Assembly (NCBI RefSeq): GCF_004006175.1 | Contig: NZ_CP033222.1 | Location: forward strand, 1 to 64,000 | Direction: 5' to 3' | DNA: 64,000 nucleotides | Source: Parasedimentitalea marina | Lineage (GTDB): Bacteria > Pseudomonadota > Alphaproteobacteria > Rhodobacterales > Rhodobacteraceae | Shown here: positions 7,901-16,500 of the stretch, one piece after another | Position numbering within the stretch: position 1 is the stretch's first letter | Layout: the number at the start of each line of letters is the position of its first letter | Made by a program: the position numbers and the translations under genes | The notes under the pieces: generated by a model | Told to the model about the DNA's origin: nothing | The model's input: the letters and a program-made list of their open reading frames with translations, nothing else | Databases searched by the model: none

Positions 7901-9558
7901 TAGACCAGCGCCAAGGCATCCGGGCTGCGTCTGACCTGAGCCTCAAAACCGGCGTGGATGGTCTGGTCTGCGGTATAGTCACAGGTGGTGGCGTTCCAGT
8001 CAGTGATGATCTGGCGGCGTTCCTCATCGGGCAGGATTGCCAGGTCAGACAAGGACTGGGCGTCAGTGCCGGATACCGCCTTTAAGGCAGCGATCAGGCG
8101 GGCGGCGAGCAAGGATGCCTCGGCGGCACCTAGGCGGGCGCGGTTGATGTGCAGAGTGGCGGCATTGTCCGTTACAGCCAGCGTTGCGGCGCAGCCTTTG
8201 ATCGGGGCATCCTGGTCCAGCATCAAGCCAATAGCGGGTCTGTCCTGCGCCGTCAGGTCCGGGTCGCGGGCCGGCAGATCGGCGGCAAAACCGCCCAGTG
8301 TGTTGATCCTGGCCAGATCCGCCTGCAAGCGGGGCAACAGTTCCGCCAGTGGCTCGTTGCGGCTGGCCTGCAATGGCACCCATGCCGAGATCAGCCCGGG
8401 CAGGGACGCGGCGGTCAGCTGGGCGGTGGAGAGCGCCACGTCGCCCAGATCATCACCGGTACCCTGCAGGGCCCAGGCCAGGACTGCCGCCTGTATTTGT
8501 TGCGGGCTCAGGCCCTTGGGCAGAGGGATTTCGTGGATGTCATAGCCAGTTTCATCACGGTCCTGTGCCAGGGGAACCCGCACCGGTTTCATCGCCTTGA
8601 GGGCCTGCCTCCAGTGGTGTTCCCCGGCTTGGGTGCTGGCGATTTTCTGTGTCAGCCCGTCGGCTGTTTCAGCGGCCAAAGAGGCGAGCACATCGCCGGG
8701 CTGGCATAGATCCGATGGTCTGACAGCGGATCCTTCGGGTGATGTCAGACCGCCCAGTGTCACTGTACCGGTCCCACAAGCAACGGTGAGAGCGTCTTTG
8801 GTGACCTCCAGAACCGTGCCTGATGCCCCGATTTGATCGGTCACAGTGGCGGAGCCGACCAGTAAAATTTGGTCTTTGACGGCAATTTTGGCGGTGCCGA
8901 GAGGGTTCCAGTAGTCGCCAGAATCCAAACCGCGCACCAGTCTGGACAGCTTTGCCGCTGGCTGTGTGAAATCCAATCGACCCGCCGCAGCAGGGCGGTC
9001 GGCGCGGGCAAAATAGCTGCGCTGGCTTAGGTCCTGAGGCTGGCGGTCCGGCGCGCCTGTTTCAAGCTGGGTGATCACCTCGGCGAAACTGTCGATTGCG
9101 GCGGCATAGCATTTTGAGTTCAGACTAAAGGCGGTTTCGTCACCGCTGATGTCGAACAGGCGTTGGGCGATGATATCGCCCGTGTCGACGCCGCTCTCGA
9201 GCATGTGCCAGGTGATACCGTGGGCGGTTTCGCCGTTGATTATCGCCCAGTTCGGCGTGTTGAGGCCGGCATAGCGTGGCAAGGGTCCGTCATGAAAATT
9301 GATCGCGCCCTGGGCCGGTTTCGCCAGCACCGCATCGGGGATCAGGTTCAGGTTGGCAATCGACAGGAGCCAGTCAAAGCCATCCGTCAGGCTGGTGGTG
9401 CTGTCGTGCTGAACCAGCTTTTTGTCTGCCGCCCAGGCGCGGATGGCCGGGTCGGTTGACACAACGGCCCGGATGTCATGACCGCGCCGCAACAGTGCCT
9501 CGGCGCAGCCAATCAAAAGCGATTCATTGCCAATGACAACACAGGAAAACGGGCTCAT
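4948..9558 (-). CDS. NRPS: formyltransferase - partial C - A interrupted by luciferase-like monooxygenase - PCP
   Basis: Single-module nonribosomal peptide synthetase of 1536 residues. Residues 1-300 are a methionyl-tRNA-formyltransferase-like domain with Asn87, His89 and Asp125 in the NxH...DTGD arrangement. Residues about 300-510 look like the C-terminal half of a condensation domain without the HHxxxDG site. The adenylation domain begins near 535: A3 TSGSTGTPKG (681-690), A4 FDISVLELFW (725-734), A5 NMYGPTETT (1197-1205), A10 lysine Lys1396. Between A4 and A5 lies an FMN-dependent luciferase-like monooxygenase (about 760-1115), as in the MupA/Atu3671-type family. The PCP serine is Ser1454 in LGGHSL. 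The C-terminal tail is basic. Pocket residues predict glycine. Formylation of an aminoacyl-PCP is known for the F-A-T module of linear gramicidin synthetase; the role of the oxygenase here is unknown. Confidence 0.93.
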   Translation of the reverse strand: MSPFSCVVIGNESLLIGCAEALLRRGHDIRAVVSTDPAIRAWAADKKLVQHDSTTSLTDGFDWLLSIANLNLIPDAVLAKPAQGAINFHDGPLPRYAGLNTPNWAIINGETAHGITWHMLESGVDTGDIIAQRLFDISGDETAFSLNSKCYAAAIDSFAEVITQLETGAPDRQPQDLSQRSYFARADRPAAAGRLDFTQPAAKLSRLVRGLDSGDYWNPLGTAKIAVKDQILLVGSATVTDQIGASGTVLEVTKDALTVACGTGTVTLGGLTSPEGSAVRPSDLCQPGDVLASLAAETADGLTQKIASTQAGEHHWRQALKAMKPVRVPLAQDRDETGYDIHEIPLPKGLSPQQIQAAVLAWALQGTGDDLGDVALSTAQLTAASLPGLISAWVPLQASRNEPLAELLPRLQADLARINTLGGFAADLPARDPDLTAQDRPAIGLMLDQDAPIKGCAATLAVTDNAATLHINRARLGAAEASLLAARLIAALKAVSGTDAQSLSDLAILPDEERRQIITDWNATTCDYTADQTIHAGFEAQVRRSPDALALVYEGQSLSYATLNAQANRVATQLQDLGVKPGSHVGLYVGRSPELVIAALAVMKAGGAYVPLDPAYPADRIAHYLRDSQAQVVITQQALHDTLPPSGAQILVIDALTPADVTQSNVDGGATARDLAYLIYTSGSTGTPKGVMLRHGNVANFFAGMDDRIPHQPGDTWLALTSLSFDISVLELFWTLSRGFKLVLSSEESRLNLSNGPIAISNRKMDFNLFYWGNDDGPGPQKYKLLLDGARFADANGFNAVWTPERHFHAFGGPYPNPSVTGAAVAAVTENIGVRAGSCVAPLHHPARIAEEWSVIDNLTNGRAGIGFASGWQPDDFILRPENTPPANKPALYDAIETVRKLWRGEEVEFPRQDGSPHAVVTQPRPVSKELPIWVTTAGNPNTWREAGEIGANVLTHLLGQSIDEVASKIRIYHDALRAAGHNPDDFTVTLMLHTYLAETREQARAIARDPMKDYLRAAAGLIKQYAWAFPAFKRPKGVNNAFDMQLDGLSPDELEAILDFAFERYFEDSGLFGTVSDAVARVEQLKRIGVDEVACLIDYGIAPDVVMEGLKPLAEVLHRSNAPTELAADDFSLAAQIIRHNVSHMQCTPSMAQMITMNDEARMALGQLQHLLLGGEALPGDLVNSLRQTTQAEIHNMYGPTETTIWSTVQTLKTIPSGIASIGTPMANTRTYVLDDQHQPVPIGAAGELFIGGDGVAAGYWLRDDLTASHFVPDPFVAPNVDGDARMYRTGDLVRWRKDGTLDFLGRRDTQVKIRGQRIELGEIEAAMADFTGVTAAVVVARTLGENQQLIGYITSTAPVDEMALRGSLALRLADVMVPAHIVTLDEFPLTPNKKIDRKALPDPKPARAAQNAPDTAPLAAGAQAQVAAIWGSILGVETIGPQDNFFALGGHSLLAVQAHRDIRAATGAAKLSITDIFRFPTLSGIATHLDGLLGGTTEAEDTPDEAAVAAAGAAKSDTMSKRRAMREKRKARSG

Positions 9559-10571
9559 TTCAAATCCTCCGGTAGGACATCGGTCAAATGTGGGTCACGT
9601 GGCGCGCGGCGGGCAACGGGCAGCGCCCGGCGCAGGGCATGGATGATCAGATCACGCAGAAAGCGGGGCGGGTCGCGCCGAGGCTTGTTGGAGATCAGCC
9701 GCCGCAATTGCCAGATCATACCGCCAGCCCAGAGGGCCAGGGTCGCGGCTGCGGCGTAGAGGCGTCCGTGGTTTTTGCAGAAATAGTGCTGCCTTGAATC
9801 AAGCCAATAAGAGGGCACCCGCGCCCAGTCGTTCATCCCGGTTGAGGCAGATCCCACATGTTGCACCTCGCTGACCGGCAGGTAATGGGTGTGCCATCCC
9901 GCCCGGGCGGCGCGGCGGCACAGGTCGGTTTCTTCAAAATACAGAAAGAAGGTCTCGTCAAAATTGCCGATGGATTCGATCATTTGGCGTCGGATCATCA
10001 GGCTGGCACCGGCGGTCCAGTCCACCTGAAGTTCAGATGTTGGGATCGGCAGGGCGACAATTGACGCCTTGAGCAGTCGTGAAATCACCCCGGTGCGGGC
10101 AGCGGATTCAAATTCGCCAGCAATCGAGGGAAACCGGAAGGCGGTGGCATGTGGGGTGCCATCGACACCGCGCACATAGGACCCAACCATGCCGGCCTTG
10201 GGTGTGTTGGTCAGAAAGTCCCGCAGGTGTTGTATTGCCTGAGGCTCTGGAAAGGCATCCGAGTTCAGCAGATAGTAATAATCGGGTTGTGATCCGTCTG
10301 ACAGACCGGCCGCCATGCCAAAATTCATCCCGGCCCCAAAGCCGCCATTGCGGGGTGACTGGATCACCCTGAGCCGGGCACCGTCTAACCATCCGCGTGT
10401 CTGGGCCGCATGGGTGAGGGTTTCGAACGACCCATCACCAGAGCAGTTGTCAACAATCACCACTTCGCCCAGAAGATCCTGCATCTCGCGCAGTGCGGCT
10501 TCGGTCGCCCGCAGTGTGAGCTCGGGCGTGCGGTAATTCAGGATGATGGTCAGGATCGTTGGGTGTGTCAT
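9555..10571 (-). CDS. Glycosyltransferase family 2 (rhamnosyltransferase-like)
   Basis: GT2 enzyme with the N-terminal LTIILNYRTPELTLRA strand, the VVIVDNCSGDGS nucleotide-binding loop, a YYLLNSDAFPEP donor/metal motif (the usual DXD aspartates are represented by NSDA) and ETDLCRRAARAGW, the acid-containing acceptor motif of rhamnosyltransferase-type GT2s. A short hydrophobic stretch near residue 275 could bind membrane. The gene lies between PKS and NRPS genes, 14 bp after the PKS stop and overlapping the NRPS start as ATGA. This placement inside the assembly line is the strongest hint that the peptide-polyketide product is glycosylated or attached to a glycan. Confidence 0.88.
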   Translation of the reverse strand: MTHPTILTIILNYRTPELTLRATEAALREMQDLLGEVVIVDNCSGDGSFETLTHAAQTRGWLDGARLRVIQSPRNGGFGAGMNFGMAAGLSDGSQPDYYYLLNSDAFPEPQAIQHLRDFLTNTPKAGMVGSYVRGVDGTPHATAFRFPSIAGEFESAARTGVISRLLKASIVALPIPTSELQVDWTAGASLMIRRQMIESIGNFDETFFLYFEETDLCRRAARAGWHTHYLPVSEVQHVGSASTGMNDWARVPSYWLDSRQHYFCKNHGRLYAAAATLALWAGGMIWQLRRLISNKPRRDPPRFLRDLIIHALRRALPVARRAPRDPHLTDVLPEDLK

Positions 10572-10585
10572 AGAGACCTTCTGAA

Positions 10586-13500
10586 CTATTCAGCAGCGCT
10601 TGCTGCGGGGGGCCAATCGTCGGAGCTGGCTGGAGGCGTATCTGGTTTGATCTCGGCGCGCCTGATGTGGTCTTGCAGGTGTTCGGCAAGAACCGAGACA
10701 TTGGGCACCAGGACCATGCTGTCGTGATCGCCCGGCACCTCGACCACTTGCGTTTGCGGTGCCCAAGGGGTCCAGTTGTTGTCGTCAAAGACATATTCGC
10801 GTGCTTCACTGACCCATTGCCCGTCCGAGACCTGCCACATGCGGTCAAGTTGGGGCCGGAACAGTGTCAGCGGGCCTTGCCGTGGTTGCAGGTCATAACC
10901 GTCCAGTGCCTCGCGGAAGGCGGCCTCGATTTTGTGGTTGTTGAAGTCCACATTCGGGTTGGTGTCACTGGGACGGGAGCGGCGTTTTTCAAATTCCCAA
11001 CGTACACGCGCCACGGCCCATTCGGACAGATAGGACAGCCCCTTGCTGCGCAGCAGGTGACCCTTGATGATGGCCTTGTCGCGCCGGTTCAACGCGGGCC
11101 GGACCGGTAGCGGGGTATCCAGCATTGCTAACATGGGGACGTCTTCGCCAAGTGTTTGTAACTGACGCGCCATTTCATAGGCGGTGATGCCACCGCCGGA
11201 ATAGCCGCCCAGCAGATAGGGGCCGTCGGGCTGGATCTGGCGCAGTTCTGCCAGATAGTCGCGTGCGGCCTCTTCCATGCTGGTATGGGGGGCTTCATCG
11301 CCGATCAAGCCACGGGCCTGCAGCCCATAGACGGGCCGCTCGCGCCCCACCATTTGGGCCAGATGACGCAGGTTCAGCACGTTTCCGAACATGCCTGCGA
11401 CCAAAAAGAACGGCCTGCGGCCGGTGCCGTCGCCGGGGTGCAATGTGACCAGATGTTTGAATGCCGGTGCTTGATCGCCGGCTTGTCCATCGTCCTGCAC
11501 AGGGTCGTCGCTGGTGATGCCGCCACCGGTGCGCTGGATGATCAGCGCGGCCAGTTTGGCGACGCTTGGGGCCTCAAACAGCACCGAAATCGGGAATTCC
11601 ACGTCGAATGTCCGCTTGATCTGCGCAAACAGCCGCACCGCGATCAGTGAGTGACCCCCGAGATCAAAGAAACTGTCCTCGGTGCCGACCTGCGATACCC
11701 CCAGAAGGGTGGCAAAACTGGTCGCGAGGGTTTCTTCGACCGGATTGCGGGGGGCGACATAGTCGGTGTCCAGGTCGGGGCGCTCGAACTCTTGCGTCTC
11801 GTCGCCAGCCGGGGCCGCGGATTGGGCCGCCTGGGTGATCAGCGCGGGCAGGTCCAGTGACGACACCACCACCTGTGACAGGCCCGTCGCCAAGGCCCGG
11901 GTCATGGCCTCGGCGCCGTTTTTGGCCGCAATGCCGTTGGCGATGTTCAGTTGCAGCCGTTGTTCCTCGGGGGAGAGCGGCTGAGTGGTGCGGGTGGCAG
12001 AGAGCCCCAGTTTGGCGGCACTGCTGTCGGGGTCATCGGAGCCTGAGAAGTTCAGCGCGCCGTCGAGACGTTTCATCTGGAAGCCCTGGATGTCCACCAG
12101 CACGGTGCCATTGGGGTCGGTCAGAGTGACGTCAAAGGTGGCAAAGCCATCGGACTGACTGTCCGTCAGCCGCATATGGCTGCGGATGTCACAACCAAGC
12201 GGGGAAAACACCCGAATCGCCCCATATGAGACCGGCACCCACAGGGTTTTGCCGCCATAGCTGGGCACCAGATCAATCGCCCAGCCGGTGGCAAGATCCA
12301 GCAGGCCCGGATGCAGAATGGTCCCATCGTTCTGCGCAATCTTTGGCAGGGCAAGATGGGCCAGGCCCTGGCCGTCACCGAGTGCGGTTTGGGTCAAAAC
12401 ATGCCAGCGCGGCCCAAACGTCAGGTGCTGTTCCTGAGGCGAGCGCAACCGCTCCTTGCCGCCCGGTGTCACCTGCGGACATTGTGTAGCGATCAAAGCC
12501 AGGTTGAGCGGCTCAGGGCGGATGGCATCTGGGGTCAGCACCAGCGCCGCCTGCGCGTTCAGGGCATAGCCTTGTTGCGCAGCGCTGTGCACCGCAAAGC
12601 CATAGCCGTCTTCATTGGCCTCAAGCCGGATCAGAACCTCACGCGGGGTCTTATCCTGGACCTGCAGTGGTCGCAGGAAATAGAGATCGCGTATTTCGTA
12701 TGGCCCCGTGACGCCCTGTGCGGTCAGCGCCTCGGCGGCCAGTTCGATATAGCCGGTGCCGGGGACCAGCGCGGTCCCATCCCGCGTGCGGTGGTCGTTA
12801 AGCAGCCAGTCGCCCCGACCGGTAAAGTCTGAGGCAAAGATGCGGTTGCCAAAGGCATCAAACCCCTGGGTTTGCAGCAAAGCCTGGGTGCAGGCACTGC
12901 GCTCAGACGGGCCCTCGCCGCCCATCCGCGCGGCCATGGCCTCGGCGGCCATGCCGGTGTCGCTCCAGACGCCCCAGTTCAGGGCCACCACACGGGTTTT
13001 GCCGCCTTTGCGGTGCTTGGCCCAGGCGTTCAGGTATTCATTGGCGGCAACATAATCGATCTGCCCAGCCGGACGCGTTGCGGTCGAGGATGAGGAAAAC
13101 AGCACCATCAGATCCAGCGTGCCATCGGGGAACACTGCGTCCAGCACCCGCAGGCCGCTGATTTTCGGGGCAAAGACCTCGGCGATTTGAGTTTCTGTCT
13201 TGGCCAGAATGGGACCATCGTTGATGTGGCCCGCACCATGAATGACACCGGTGAGGGCGCCAAATTCTGCCTCGGCTTCGGTCGCAGCCGCGCGCATCTG
13301 ACCGCTGTTGCAGACATCTGCCGCCAGCGGCAGCACCCGGCCCGTGCCGATGGCTTCGAGCGCCATGACAGCGCGAATGCGCATGGCCGTGCGGTTGGCG
13401 GGACTATGGGAATGCAGATAGCCCTCCCAGCTGTCGCGGGCGGGCAGCCCAGAGCGCGAGATCAGCACCACATTGGCGTTATGGGCCCGCATCAGATCCG

Positions 13501-16500
13501 CCGCGATGGTCAGGCCAATGCCACCATAGCCGCCGGTAATCAAATAGTGACTGCCGGTTTTGAACGGTGGGACATCCACTGGGGGCAGGGGGGCTGGCCG
13601 CCAGACCTGTTCAAACCGTTTGGCACCCCGCCAAAGGGCCGTCAGGTTTTCAGGTTCGGCCAGCAGTTCCTCGAGCAGGCGCGGGGTTATGTCCTCGACC
13701 TCTGGCTTGGCCAAAAGGCTTTGCCAGCGCGAGGGCGCATGAGGCAGTTCAATATCCACGGTGGAGCAGGTCAGGCCGGGTAATTCGCGTGGGATCACAC
13801 CAGCCGGGCCAGCAACCAGAGATTTTTCAGGGTATGGCAGCGGCTCGTCGCTGTGTTGGGCGGCGCCAGTGGTGAAAATGCTGATGTGCAGCTGTTCGGG
13901 CAGGTCGATATTGCCCAGCTCTTGTGCCAGCGCGGTCAGGGAATAGAACCCAACCTCAAGATTGTGGTCAAAGAATGAGGATCCGGGACGGAAGACCTCG
14001 GTTCGGGTGACCAGCCAGAAATGGGCGATCCGGGTTGGTAGCAGGCCTGCCATCTCAAGATCGGCCAGCAGCGATTGATAGCCCGAGCGCCCTTGCTCGG
14101 GCGGCAGCACGTAGGCGGTATCCGAAAGCTTGGCATAGCTGTCGCCGGGGCGGACCCGGACGACCTGGTGACCGGCATCGTGCAATTTGTCAGCCGCAGC
14201 GGACGCCGTTCCGGTGTCGTCTTCAAAGATCAGCCAGGTTTGCGGTGCAGTGGCGAGTTCACTGTCAACATTCACATCGCAATCGGCCAGACGCGGCCGC
14301 CAGGCAGGGCGATAGCCCCAATCGGCGATATCATCGTGACGGGCGGGCAGGGGCATGTCCAGGGTCTGTGACTGTTGGCCCGGTTCAATGAAATAGCGGC
14401 TGCGTTGATAGGCATAAGTTGGCAATGGCAGGCGCAGGCGCCGTGCTTCGCCCCAGATCTGATCCCAGTCTGCCTCGACTCCGCAGGCCCAGAGACGGCC
14501 AATGACGCCAAAGAAATAGGCGTCATCCGCGATGTCCTGATTGTGGTGTCGCAGGCTGCTAAGCACCTGTGTGGGCAGCACATCAGGGGCCATCTGCGCC
14601 AGCGAACTGAGCGCTTTGCCGGGGCCGACCTCAAGGAAGACCCGGCCCGGAACTTTGGCAAGACTGTCGATGCAGTCGGCGAAATGGACTGTGTTGCGCA
14701 GCTGGCCGACCCAGTAGTCAGGGTCGGTGGCCTGGGCATCTGTCAGGGTCACACCGGTGCGATTTGACACCAGTGGAATGCGCGGCGCCTGCAGGTCCAG
14801 CCCGCGCAGGAAATTGCGATAGTCGTCAAGAATACCATCCAGCATCCGGCTGTGGGCGGCAATATCGATGGGGATGCGTTGGTGGTCAATGTCGCGGCTT
14901 TTCATCACGGTCGACAAGGCATCCAGTGCCGCCTGCGGCCCGGACACTGCGGTCAGGTTTGGCGCGTTGACCGACGCAATGTCCAGATCCTCCGAGAGGA
15001 TGTCCTGCACCTCGGTCAGGGGCAAGGAAATGCTGAGCATGCCACCGGCAGGCATGGTGTCAAACAAGCGTCCCCGCAGCAGCACCAGATCGATGCAATC
15101 CTCGAAGCTGAGCACACCGGCCAGACAGGCGGCGGTGCATTCGCCCATGGAGTGACCCACCATGGCGGCAGGTTTCACGCCCCAGCTGATCCACAGCTGC
15201 GCCAGTGCATATTCGACAATCATGATCAGCGGCAGTTGCACCGAGGGTTTGGTCAGTTGGGCGTCGGCCTCTGCCTTGTTTTCTGGTTCCGGCAGCCACA
15301 GCGCCCGGATGTCATAGTCGAGCTGTTTTTGCAGGTGGTCCAGCCCACGGTCCATGTAATCGGCAAACTCGGGCTCGGTTTCATACAGGTCCCGCCCCAT
15401 GCCGGTGAATTGAGCGCCACCACCGGGGAACATGAACACCACCTCGGGGGTGGGGCCCAGGTGATCGTGGCTGAATACCCGGCGTGGGTCATTGTCTTCC
15501 AGCAAGGCGGCGGCTTGGGCCGTGGTTTCGGCCACCAGCACCCGGCGTTTGGAAAACCCGCGACGGCCCTGTTTCAGGGTCCAGGCCACATCGGCAAGGT
15601 CCAGATCGGGGTTGGCCCGCAGGTGAGCGGCCAGCAATTTGGCATTGCCGTCCAGCGCCGTCTTGGTCCGGCCAGAGAGGCACAGGATGTGGAACGGGAA
15701 ATCGCTGTCTTCGGAGGGCGCGCGGGTGGGGGCCTCTTCCAACACCATATGGGCGTTGGTGCCGCCGACGCCCAATGCATTGACCGCGGCCCGGCGTGGG
15801 CCTTTGTGCGAGGTCCAGTCGCGCAGGGTGTCATTGACGCGGAACGGGCTGCCGTCAAAATCAATCGCCGGGTTTGGTGCCTCGTAGCCCAAAGAGGGCG
15901 GGATTTGTTGGTGTTTCAGGGCCAGTGAGGTCTTCACCAGCCCGGCCACGCCAGCTGCGGTGTCCAGATGGCCGATGTTGGTTTTGACCGAGCCAATGCG
16001 GCAATACCCGATCTCGCTGGTGCTGTCGCGGTAGGCCTCGGTCAGGGCTGAGACCTCGATCGGGTCCCCCAGATAGGTGCCGGTGCCGTGGCATTCGACG
16101 TAGTCCACTGTATCGGCAGGCACATCCGCCGCCTGCAGCGCCATGCGCACCGCTGCGGACTGGCCATCAACCGAGGGGGCCAGATATCCCGCCTTGGCCG
16201 CGCCGTCATTATTGACCGCCGACCCCTTGATAACGGCCCAGATGTGGTCGCCGTCGGCAATGGCATCTTCCAATCGCCGCAACACCACGACCCCGGCGCC
16301 GGAGCCAAACACCGTGCCCTGGGCGCGGTGGTCAAATGCATGGCAATGGCCATCGGGGCTGAGGACTTCATTTTCTTTATACAGGTAACCGCGGCCCTGT
16401 GGCAGCTCGATGGTTGCGCCGCCGGCCAGCGCCATGTCGCATTCGCCCTCGCGCAGGGACTTACAGGCGTAATGCACCGCCACCAGTGAGGTCGAACAGG

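Noticed and set aside
14852..15928. 358-codon plus-strand frame opposite the PKS
   Set aside because: Shadow of the AT/KS region; composition rich in His/Gln/Gly with no domain signature.
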